Virus record (IMG/VR): IMGVR_UViG_3300024344_000012
Location: 1 to 58,083 of that record
Direction: 5' to 3' (one strand)
DNA length: 58,083 nt
Origin: a virus
The notes beneath the pieces were generated by a model, which saw nothing but the letters and a program-made list of their open reading frames with translations, ran no database searches and was not told the DNA's origin. The first letter of the stretch is position 1, and each line of letters begins with the position of its first letter. This document shows, one piece after another, positions 51,690-58,083 of the stretch. Position numbers and translations under genes: made by a program.

Positions 51690-52528
51690 AAATAGGAATA
51701 ATAGGACAAGGTTATGTGGGAACTGCAATCAAGGTTGGATTCAAACCACATTACGATTTAGAGACATATGATAAGTACGATGAGGATAAAAGCACTTGTG
51801 ATTTGACTGAGTTGGTTGAAACTTGTAATGTTATATTTGTATGTGTTCCAACACCAATGAATGAAGATGGTAGTTGTCATACAGATATAGTTGAGAGTGT
51901 GGTTAAGGATATAGATGATAGGGTTGACTCAGCTAATATCCCAAAACCAACTGTAGTAATTAAATCTACAGTTCCACCAGGAACTACAGATAGATTACAT
52001 AAGAAATATAAGGGTGTTGACGTTATATTCAATCCAGAGTTTCTTACAGAGATGAATTTCATTGAAGACTTTAAGAATCAGAGTAGAATTATATTAGGTG
52101 GTATTCGTAGAGGTACAAGTTTCTTGAGACAAGTTTACAGTAAAGTATTTCCTCATGCTACTATCGTTAAGACAAATGCTATGTATGCAGAAATGGTTAA
52201 GTATTTCATCAATTGTTTCTTAGCAACTAAAGTTTCATTTGCTAATGAGATGAAAATGTTTTGTGATACATTGAAGATAGACTATGATAAAGTAGTAGAG
52301 TATGCAACATATGATGAGAGACTTGGTAAATCACATTGGGCTGTTCCAGGTCCTGATGGTGATTTAGGATTTGGTGGACATTGTTTACCAAAGGATTTGT
52401 CAGCAATCATAAGTCTTTCAGGTAAGTTAGGTGGACATACTGTAGTATTAGAAGCAGTTAGAAATCTCAATCTTTGGATTAGAAAACATAAGGATTGGGA
52501 AGAAATGAAAGGAAGAGCAGTAGTATGA
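51686..52528 (+). CDS. UDP-sugar 6-dehydrogenase-like protein, C-terminally short
   Basis: A 280-residue protein of the UDP-glucose/GDP-mannose dehydrogenase family. 'KIGIIGQGYVGTAI' is the NAD loop. 'VIFVCVPTPMNEDGSCHTD', 'TVVIKSTVPPGTTDRL' and 'DVIFNPEFLTEMNFIEDF' are diagnostic. The catalytic Cys lies in 'LGFGGHCLPKDLSAI'. The usual C-terminal UDP-binding Rossmann domain (about 120 residues) is missing. It could still form an active dimer through the central helix, or depend on another protein. Confidence 0.85.
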   Translation: MKIGIIGQGYVGTAIKVGFKPHYDLETYDKYDEDKSTCDLTELVETCNVIFVCVPTPMNEDGSCHTDIVESVVKDIDDRVDSANIPKPTVVIKSTVPPGTTDRLHKKYKGVDVIFNPEFLTEMNFIEDFKNQSRIILGGIRRGTSFLRQVYSKVFPHATIVKTNAMYAEMVKYFINCFLATKVSFANEMKMFCDTLKIDYDKVVEYATYDERLGKSHWAVPGPDGDLGFGGHCLPKDLSAIISLSGKLGGHTVVLEAVRNLNLWIRKHKDWEEMKGRAVV

Positions 52529-53457
52529 AAATAGCATATTTTACAGAAATGGGATGGGAAGGTAAAGTAGATAGAACAAATCATAACAATATGAGAACAG
52601 AGTTTGCATGGATGAGTGCATTAGACGCTGACCATTATAATGTTCATGCACCAAAGTTAAAACAAGACTATGACTTGGGTATTGTTATAGTTCCTAAATC
52701 TAATCCAGAAATAAACCTAAAACCCTTAAAACAACATTGTGATAAGATAGCAATACAACAAGAAGGTCCTCATTGGTATTTTCAAGACTATCCATTGACA
52801 CATCAATTTCATTTTCATAATCATTTGATGGAAGCTGATTATATCTTCGCACACAATGAAAGTGATAAAAAATATTACAGAGGTATTACAAGTAAGCCAG
52901 TATTTGTGATGAGAAGTCTGATGATCACCGATGGTATGACACCAAAGAGTCAAGGTGGAACTGGCAAAGTAATCATGGGTGGAAACTTCGTTAGTTGGTA
53001 TGGTGGATTTGATTCGTATATGGTTGCTAGTGTATTTCAACCCGAGTGTGAGATATATGCACCATCAATGGGTAGAAAACAAAAGATGGAAAATCAGATA
53101 GATGATATAAATTATCTAAACTATCAGTTATGGAAAGAATGGATAGGAACACTAAAACAATTTGAGGTAGGTATACATTTAATGAGGACACACGCTGCTG
53201 GAACATTTGCTATGAATTGTGCTTGGCATAGTATTCCTTGTATTGGTTATAGAGGATTAGACACACAAGAGATATGTCATCCTAATTTGACTGTAGACTT
53301 GGGTGATTTACATAAAGCTCGTGAGTTAGCAGTCAGACTAAAAGAAGAGCCGGGTTTCTACGATGAATGTTCCACTTTAGCTAGAGTTAGGTGGGAAGAG
53401 GAATATTCAGAGGAACACTATCTCAGTCGTTGGAATAAGTTTTGGAGTAAACAATGA
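52525..53457 (+). CDS. GT-B-like glycosyltransferase
   Basis: A 310-residue protein, starting at ATG 52525 in an ATGA overlap with the dehydrogenase. 'KIAYFTEMGWEGKVDRTNHN' begins a GT-B-like N-domain. 'GGTGKVIMGGNFVSWYGGFD' marks the linker and the start of the C-domain. 'EVGIHLMRTHAAGTFAMNCA' followed by 'IPCIGYRGLDTQEICHP' is the donor-binding segment, although the usual EGFG loop is altered. Confidence 0.65.
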   Translation: MKIAYFTEMGWEGKVDRTNHNNMRTEFAWMSALDADHYNVHAPKLKQDYDLGIVIVPKSNPEINLKPLKQHCDKIAIQQEGPHWYFQDYPLTHQFHFHNHLMEADYIFAHNESDKKYYRGITSKPVFVMRSLMITDGMTPKSQGGTGKVIMGGNFVSWYGGFDSYMVASVFQPECEIYAPSMGRKQKMENQIDDINYLNYQLWKEWIGTLKQFEVGIHLMRTHAAGTFAMNCAWHSIPCIGYRGLDTQEICHPNLTVDLGDLHKARELAVRLKEEPGFYDECSTLARVRWEEEYSEEHYLSRWNKFWSKQ

Positions 53458-54350
53458 GAGCATTAGTAACAGGTGGTGCCGGCTTTGTTGGTACTAATTT
53501 AATAAAAAGATTATTAGAAGATGGACATGGTGTAGTTTCAGTTGATAACTATTCTACAGGTAAAAAAGAAAACCACCAAGAGGGTTGTCAGTATTTTGAT
53601 TATGATATATCAAGTAAACATACACTTGGGATATATGTAGATGTTGCAACATATCCAAGTTGGAGAGATAGTGAATATGATGTAATATTCCATTTGGCAG
53701 CACTACCAAGAATACAACCATCGTTTGAAACACCCATAGAATCTTTTCAAAGTAATGTTGTTGGAACTATGAATATTTTAGAGTTGGCTAGAAAGAATGG
53801 AAATATTCCTGTAGTATATGCAGGATCGTCATCAAAACATGGAGACTTATATTCTAATCCATATAGTTTTACAAAGTGGCAAGGTGAACAATTATGTGAA
53901 ATGTATTCTAACATATATGATTTACCTGTTACGATATGTAGATTTTACAATGTTTACGGACCACACCAACTTACAGAGGGTGAGTATTGTACAGTTCTTG
54001 GTATATTTGAAAATTTATATAAAAATAATAAACCATTAACAATTACAGGTGATGGAGAACAAAGAAGAGACTTTACGCATGTTGAAGATATAGTAGATGG
54101 TTTAGTTAGAGCATTTGAACTTGATCCAAGATACGTTTTTGAAGAGTTTGAATTTGGTAGAGGTAAAAACTATTCTATTAATGAAATAGCTGATGCCTTT
54201 GGTGAGTATCCAAAAGAATATATAGAAGAGTTGCCAGGTGAAATGAGAGAAACATTATGTCAAGAGCGAGCATTAACTCATGCTGAAAGTGTGTTAGGTT
54301 GGATTCCTAAAAAAGATATAATAGAATACATCAAGGAAACTAATGAATAA
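53454..54350 (+). CDS. NAD-dependent nucleotide-sugar epimerase (extended SDR), second copy
   Basis: A 298-residue extended SDR. 'RALVTGGAGFVGTNLIKRLL' is the NAD loop, 'VIFHLAALPRIQPSFETP' follows, the catalytic Ser lies in 'VYAGSSSKHG', and Tyr/Lys are in 'NPYSFTKWQGE'. 'VTICRFYNVYGPHQL' is the substrate region. The 'LPRIQPSFETP' wording resembles UDP-GlcNAc/UDP-GalNAc C4-epimerases. It is coupled to the preceding transferase by ATGA. Confidence 0.9.
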   Translation: MRALVTGGAGFVGTNLIKRLLEDGHGVVSVDNYSTGKKENHQEGCQYFDYDISSKHTLGIYVDVATYPSWRDSEYDVIFHLAALPRIQPSFETPIESFQSNVVGTMNILELARKNGNIPVVYAGSSSKHGDLYSNPYSFTKWQGEQLCEMYSNIYDLPVTICRFYNVYGPHQLTEGEYCTVLGIFENLYKNNKPLTITGDGEQRRDFTHVEDIVDGLVRAFELDPRYVFEEFEFGRGKNYSINEIADAFGEYPKEYIEELPGEMRETLCQERALTHAESVLGWIPKKDIIEYIKETNE

Positions 54351-55185
54351 GAAGATGTTAGTAACAAATGGATGTAGTTGGGTTTATGGAGATACGTTAA
54401 AGAATCCAAGAATGGATAACTTTGCAACAACACTAGCTACAAGTGGTGGGTTTAATGGAGTACAAAATTTATCAATCAAGAAGGGTTCTAATGCTAGAAT
54501 ATCAAGAGTAACAATTCATTGGTTGTTAGAACATCAGAGTGAATGGGATGATATATTTGTTTTAATTGGTTGGACTGGAGCTGTAGATAGACCAGAATTC
54601 TACAGTCCTATGCAACAGAAATGGATACCAATAAATAATTGGAATATCAAAGAGGATCACCATTTGAAATCAACTGAAGAGGAACAAGATAGAGATATGG
54701 CTAAAGCATATTATGAACTTCATTGGTCTGAGTTAGGTTCTTTCCAAGATTATTTTAATAATGTAATACTTTTACAGAACTTCCTAAAGTCTAATAATAT
54801 TGATTATTACTTCTTTAGGTCTTTTGCTTTTGAGGATCCATATAATCAAAGTCATTATGGTTATAGTAGACTTTTAGAATCTGGATTGAATGCACTAAAG
54901 GGTAAATTAGGTATACCAACTAATCCTAAGAAAGCTAAACATTCAGATGAAGAGGTTTGGAAAGCATATGTAGGTTCTGGTTGGTTTCCTCAACATTGGA
55001 AAAAAGCTATTGATTTAGAATTGTTTCCATCATTTGTTAATTACGATAGAACGTTTCAGTATCACATTCAAGATAATGTAAGAGAAGACGGTAGAACATT
55101 CAGAGAACATTATCCAATTCATCCTAACAAAGATGAACATGATATGTGGGCTAAACAAATACAAAAAGAAATAGAGGCATTGTAA
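54343..55185 (+). CDS. SGNH-like protein, copy 3
   Basis: A 280-residue protein with 'KMLVTNGCSWVYGDTLKNPR' (block I), 'LSIKKGSNARISR' (block II), 'IFVLIGWTGAVDRPEF' (block III) and 'YPIHPNKDEHDMWAKQIQKE' (block V). The block order and spacing match the copies at 34790 and 47263. It overlaps the epimerase by 8 nt and the following GT2 by one base. Confidence 0.62.
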   Translation: MNKKMLVTNGCSWVYGDTLKNPRMDNFATTLATSGGFNGVQNLSIKKGSNARISRVTIHWLLEHQSEWDDIFVLIGWTGAVDRPEFYSPMQQKWIPINNWNIKEDHHLKSTEEEQDRDMAKAYYELHWSELGSFQDYFNNVILLQNFLKSNNIDYYFFRSFAFEDPYNQSHYGYSRLLESGLNALKGKLGIPTNPKKAKHSDEEVWKAYVGSGWFPQHWKKAIDLELFPSFVNYDRTFQYHIQDNVREDGRTFREHYPIHPNKDEHDMWAKQIQKEIEAL

Positions 55186-56408
55186 TGGAGAAGATTAGTT
55201 TCATAATCCCATCAAGAGATAACCTAAAATATCTCAAGTGGGCATATGAGGGATTGAGAAAGAACTGTAGTCAAGAACATCAGATTTGTATGGCTGATGA
55301 TGCATCAACTGATGGGACTTGGGAGTGGATGGTTGAAGAAAAGAAGAAGAACAAGAACCTATCCATCTACAGAAATGAAGGGCCAGATAGATTAGGTTTG
55401 ACTGTATTGTATGATTACTTAGCAGAAGAGTTAGCAACTAACGATGTGATTATGTTCTTTCATGCTGATATGTATCCATCTAAAGATATGGATAAGAAGA
55501 TACTAAGTAAGTTAGAAAAGGGAACTGTAGTTAGTGCTACAAGAATAGAACCACCACTACATCCAGACGGACCAGAGAAGATAATATCACCATTAGGATT
55601 TGAACCCGAAGAGTTTGACGAAGAGAAGTTTGACAAAGATGTAGAATTATACACAAAAGAACATTTTACTGAGGGTGTGTTTGCGCCATGGGCACTATAC
55701 AAAGATGATTACTTTGATGTGAACGGACACGATCAACTATTCATTCCACAATCAAGAGAAGATTCAGATATCTTTAATAGGTTTTATCTAAATGGATATC
55801 AGTTCAGACAAATATGGGATGGTTTCGTATATCACTTGACAAGTCGTGGTAGTAGATTCAGAGATGGTGTCGGTAAGGATAGTGATGAATGGAAATATTC
55901 GAATAGTCGGAATATGAGGAATTTTATTCGTAAGTGGGGAACTACACCAATGCATGATTCCATGATGAAACCAATAGTGTTTCCTAAGTATGATATTGGA
56001 TTGGTAGTAACTAATTGTAATGTAGAACTATTGAGAGCATTAGAACCCTGGTGTAGTCATATCTATGGTGATTGGGTAGGACATAATGAAAGGCCTTCTA
56101 ATGCAACAGGGCTTGGTGTGAATAAATATATAATAGAAGAACAAGAGAAAACTGAATATGATTTAAGAGAGAAGATACATACACTTACTCTTGAACCAGA
56201 GAATGATGTGATAGTTAGGTTTGATGGTACACAAATTACAAATGAAAATATAAACTTTATATCTCAAATGCCTATGATATTACAAGAACATGATGAAGTA
56301 GGTAGTTTTGCTCATGATATATTTCAAGTTGAGATAAAAACATTAGAACATAAGACAAATGAATTAATCAAATCAAAACCACTAAAAAGTTACGATTTCA
56401 AATTATGA
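55185..56408 (+). CDS. GT2-family glycosyltransferase with C-terminal extension
   Basis: A 407-residue protein. Residues 1-255 are a GT2 domain ('ISFIIPSRDNLKYLKWAYEG', 'CMADDASTDGTWEWM', metal motif in 'MFFHADMYPSKDM', acceptor loop 'FIPQSREDSDIFNRF'). Residues 270-407 contain 'VFPKYDIGLVVTNCNVELLR' and an acidic end of unknown function. It is the last transferase of the locus; the next gene starts in an ATGA overlap. Confidence 0.83.
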   Translation: MEKISFIIPSRDNLKYLKWAYEGLRKNCSQEHQICMADDASTDGTWEWMVEEKKKNKNLSIYRNEGPDRLGLTVLYDYLAEELATNDVIMFFHADMYPSKDMDKKILSKLEKGTVVSATRIEPPLHPDGPEKIISPLGFEPEEFDEEKFDKDVELYTKEHFTEGVFAPWALYKDDYFDVNGHDQLFIPQSREDSDIFNRFYLNGYQFRQIWDGFVYHLTSRGSRFRDGVGKDSDEWKYSNSRNMRNFIRKWGTTPMHDSMMKPIVFPKYDIGLVVTNCNVELLRALEPWCSHIYGDWVGHNERPSNATGLGVNKYIIEEQEKTEYDLREKIHTLTLEPENDVIVRFDGTQITNENINFISQMPMILQEHDEVGSFAHDIFQVEIKTLEHKTNELIKSKPLKSYDFKL

Positions 56409-56626
56409 CTTACTATTTATTATTGAACGGTTCTCATGTGGAAATCGGTGAAGAGAGCTTTGGTAAATTTTGGCCTAGTGAGGGATTAAAAGCGTTGTAT
56501 AAAATTATAAATGAAAAACCAGAGATGTTATCAGAAATCACAATCAAAACAGATCAGAACGTAGACTTAACAATAACAGAATTTATAGACACAATCGAAG
56601 CCTTAAAAATGGAAAAAAAGGCTTGA
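56405..56626 (+). CDS. Small unknown protein, 73 residues
   Basis: Starts in an ATGA overlap with the GT2 gene and ends at TGA 56624-56626, which lies inside the -35 box of the next promoter. 'SFGKFWPSEGLKALYKIINE' is a helical, mixed-charge core. No domain recognised. It is the final gene of the sugar-locus transcription unit. Confidence 0.6.
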   Translation: MTYYLLLNGSHVEIGEESFGKFWPSEGLKALYKIINEKPEMLSEITIKTDQNVDLTITEFIDTIEALKMEKKA

Positions 56627-56652
56627 CAAGTATATGATTTTATTCGTATATT
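56623..56652 (+). promoter_or_regulatory. Sigma70-like promoter before the small-gene cluster
   Basis: TTGACA at 56623-56628, an 18-bp spacer and TATATT at 56647-56652, in GCTTGACAAGTATA...TTTTATTCGTATATTC. This matches the gp43 promoter (21739) closely, including AAGTATA after the -35 and ATTCG before the -10. TGGAGAAGGAC provides the ribosome site of the gene at 56672. Confidence 0.7.
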
Positions 56653-56671
56653 CAACTAAATGGAGAAGGAC

Positions 56672-56836
56672 ATGCCAAAAGTAGATAACTGGGAAGATTG
56701 GGATGAGATGGAAGAGCAATACGCTGAACAGGAAGTTCGTAGTAAAATTAAACATAAGTTACAAAAAGAAAGTAAGGTTAAACAGAATGTTAAACATAAA
56801 AAAGAGTCTAACAAAAATAGTTCTAACAGTAGTTAG
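56672..56836 (+). CDS. Small charged protein, 54 residues
   Basis: An ATG at 56672 follows GGAGAAGGA by 3-5 nt and the promoter at 56623. The product begins 'MPKVDNWEDWDEMEEQYAEQ', then becomes Lys/Asn/Ser-rich. The acidic, Trp-containing first half and the basic second half suggest a small host-interaction or adaptor protein typical of early T4-like genes. The lipoprotein gene starts inside it in another frame. Confidence 0.7.
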   Translation: MPKVDNWEDWDEMEEQYAEQEVRSKIKHKLQKESKVKQNVKHKKESNKNSSNSS

Positions 56837-57320
56837 TATATTTCTAATAGGTTGTGAACTTGAACCTCAACCTGTAGAATATGACTTTGAGTTATATGGT
56901 GAATCACTATCGTTGGATGAGAATGGATTCTATCACTTTGATTTGAGTGATGGTATAGTATACAATAACATAACAAGTAGAACAAAGTTTGTAGCAAATA
57001 CAAACAATCCAAATATACAAAAGGTTGGATTTGTGGCATCACATTATTGGTATGTAGGTGATACATTGGGTTATGTTATAAGTCGTGGGTTAACTGATGA
57101 TTTAGTATATGTTAGTTATGATACAAGTTATGTAACGTGGTTCAACGGATTTGAAGTGCCAGTAATAAATGGTGCAAGTTACACTAAAGATGCATTGGCA
57201 TACTCTTGGGCTGCAATCCCATTCAGTATGGTTGGTGATACTATTTATTTTAAAGCATCATACTTTGATGAAGCTGAGTGGTTAAAGTATGAAGAAACCA
57301 TAGGAGTAATCATGGAATGA
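56787..57320 (+). CDS. Phage lipoprotein, function unknown
   Basis: A 177-residue protein. The ATG at 56787 gives a type II signal peptide: 'MLNIKKSLTKIVLTVVSIFL', then the lipobox L-I-G-C, with the mature protein starting 'CELEPQPVEYDFELYGE'. An upstream in-frame ATG at 56703 would bury the signal behind a basic leader, so 56787 is preferred. The mature part is Tyr/Asp-rich and beta-like, and would be anchored in the cell envelope. Envelope lipoproteins in phages can serve superinfection exclusion or lysis (o-spanin), but this one is too long for a typical o-spanin. Confidence 0.75.
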   Translation: MLNIKKSLTKIVLTVVSIFLIGCELEPQPVEYDFELYGESLSLDENGFYHFDLSDGIVYNNITSRTKFVANTNNPNIQKVGFVASHYWYVGDTLGYVISRGLTDDLVYVSYDTSYVTWFNGFEVPVINGASYTKDALAYSWAAIPFSMVGDTIYFKASYFDEAEWLKYEETIGVIME

Positions 57321-57547
57321 AGTTTGAATTATGGAGCAATAGAGCTCAAGAAGTAGTTGACACTATAGATTTTACAGAAGGTCCGACACCCACTGCTAAT
57401 ATTCAGGGTGCAAAGTCGTATTTTATGGCTAGGAAAATGTTAAAAGAAAAGGATTTTGATAATTTATTTACAGTAAAACCTAAACCATATGTTGTTAGAG
57501 AATATAAATGGTGGAAAGAGGAGTCAACAGATTTAGACGATTTTTAG
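57317..57547 (+). CDS. Small unknown protein, 76 residues
   Basis: Coupled to the lipoprotein by ATGA. 'FELWSNRAQEVVDTIDFTEG' at the start, then a basic-aromatic part ('VVREYKWWKEES') and an acidic end. No signal peptide or membrane segment. Function unknown. Confidence 0.6.
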   Translation: MKFELWSNRAQEVVDTIDFTEGPTPTANIQGAKSYFMARKMLKEKDFDNLFTVKPKPYVVREYKWWKEESTDLDDF

Positions 57548-57561
57548 ATTAGGAGAATGTT

Positions 57562-57753
57562 ATGATAGAAATTATATGTTATGTTATGATTGGTTCAATG
57601 TTAGGATTGATGTTTTCAGCATTGATAAGTGCTAATAAATTTAGTAGATATAACCAAAGAATTCATGAGTTAGAACATGAAATAAAAACATTAAGACAAA
57701 GAGGTAGAAAACCTCAACCAAAGAAGAAACCTGTAAGGAGACGTAATGCCTAA
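57562..57753 (+). CDS. Single-pass membrane protein with basic tail
   Basis: A 63-residue protein. One N-terminal transmembrane helix ('IICYVMIGSMLGLMFSALIS') is followed by a short coiled-coil-like segment ('RYNQRIHELEHEIKTLRQRG') and a strongly basic Lys/Arg/Pro tail. The arrangement recalls small inner-membrane lysis or regulatory proteins (i-spanin-like), especially near a lipoprotein gene, but the tail is unusually basic and short for a spanin. AGGAGAATG precedes the start. Confidence 0.65.
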   Translation: MIEIICYVMIGSMLGLMFSALISANKFSRYNQRIHELEHEIKTLRQRGRKPQPKKKPVRRRNA

Positions 57754-58083
57754 ACAGGGTGTCCATCCATTCGGTAAGAAACCACTACCAAAAAGTAGAG
57801 TTGAATGGGCAATATCAGAAACCAAGTCATTGATGGCTGCTGCTCGGTTATTACAAGTATCGTATAACACGTTCAAGAAGTATGCAAAACTATATGATGT
57901 ATTCCATCAGAATAAGAATCAGACAGGGCTTGGTATATCTAAAGGTCCTAAAGGTTCAAGTCAAGTAACAATGGATAGGATCTTTAGTGGTCATCATCCA
58001 AACTATCCACACTACAGATTACAAGAGCGCTTAATAAAAGATGGCTTCCTGGCTGAGGAGTGTAGTAATTGTGGTTTTGATGA
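57746..58083 (+). CDS. HNH-like / DNA-binding protein (3' partial)
   Basis: Starts at ATG 57746 behind AAGGAG and runs off the window after 112 codons. The N-terminal part has a helix-turn-helix-like 'MAAARLLQVSYNTFKKYAKL', then a Gly/Lys stretch, 'IFSGHHPNYPHYRLQERLIK' and the beginning of a cysteine knuckle 'EECSNCGFD'. That order is common in phage HNH endonuclease-like proteins, but the His-Asn-His part lies beyond the window. Confidence 0.6.
   Translation, partial: MPKQGVHPFGKKPLPKSRVEWAISETKSLMAAARLLQVSYNTFKKYAKLYDVFHQNKNQTGLGISKGPKGSSQVTMDRIFSGHHPNYPHYRLQERLIKDGFLAEECSNCGFD

Noticed and set aside
53818-54039. Plus-strand out-of-frame frame inside the epimerase gene
   Set aside because: Fully nested in a strongly supported SDR gene with conserved motifs; no ribosome site.
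1-58083. tRNA genes, CRISPR arrays, integrase or attachment sites
   Set aside because: No cloverleaf-like intergenic segment, no spaced direct repeats and no recombinase gene were seen. Nearly every base lies in plus-strand coding frames, and gaps are about 120 nt or shorter.

Overview
The window is a continuous, plus-strand-only block of an AT-rich, T4-like contractile-tailed phage genome. The lineage is shown by a full T4-type replication set: gp32 single-strand DNA-binding protein, UvsX recombinase, RNase H-type 5' nuclease, gp41 helicase, gp43 family B polymerase, gp45 clamp, and gp44 and gp62 clamp loader. These sit next to T4-type baseplate genes. The AT-rich coding, class II (B12-dependent) ribonucleotide reductase and gp26/gp32 sequence style resemble marine T4-like phages of the cyanophage/pelagiphage type. 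This is inference; the host cannot be read from the window. No tRNA, CRISPR array, integrase or insertion sequence was seen.

Layout. (1) 1-10.2 kb: tail and baseplate genes: a partial upstream gene, a gp26-like hub chaperone that runs into a second reading frame (candidate programmed frameshift), a probable tape-measure/hub protein, a 1011-residue tail-tube-cap-like protein, a LysM baseplate protein and a 1070-residue hub-like protein. (2) 10.2-15 kb: four poorly known genes, including a divergent family A (PolA-type) DNA polymerase palm protein and a protein with weak ADP-ribosyltransferase-like features. (3) 15.1-31.8 kb: replication, recombination and nucleotide metabolism. Interleaved with the clamp and clamp-loader genes are two Mom-like GNAT proteins and a 2-oxoglutarate/Fe(II) oxygenase, which suggests a base-modification module. 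A PD-(D/E)XK nuclease with an Fe-S cysteine set and a SLOG-fold protein that appears to start at ATC follow. (4) 31.8-56.6 kb: a roughly 24 kb, tightly overlapping glycan locus: about a dozen proteins that look like glycosyltransferases, two SDR epimerases, a C-terminally short UDP-sugar dehydrogenase, a DegT aminotransferase, a Gfo/Idh/MocA plus FAD oxidoreductase fusion, a kinase-like/nucleotidyltransferase-like fusion, a sulfotransferase-like protein and three SGNH-like proteins. (5) 56.6-58 kb: small genes, including a 54-residue charged protein, a lipoprotein, a single-pass membrane protein and a truncated HNH-like gene at the window end.

Regulation. Four near-identical promoter-like elements (TTGAC(A/T), exactly 18 bp, TATATT) precede gp43, the HAD nucleotidase/gp44 operon, the PD-(D/E)XK gene and the 54-residue gene. 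A different AT-rich block precedes gp32, gp45 and a small ribbon-helix-helix-like gene. Most other genes are joined by 1-20 nt overlaps, several with TTG or GTG starts, so translational coupling is probably widespread.

How the parts may work together: the replication module copies the genome, the RNR and nucleotidase tune nucleotide pools, and the Mom-like and oxygenase proteins may modify phage bases. The large sugar locus probably makes and transfers an unusual nucleotide-sugar-derived glycan onto virion proteins, host surface or modified DNA. The target is not evident from the sequence.
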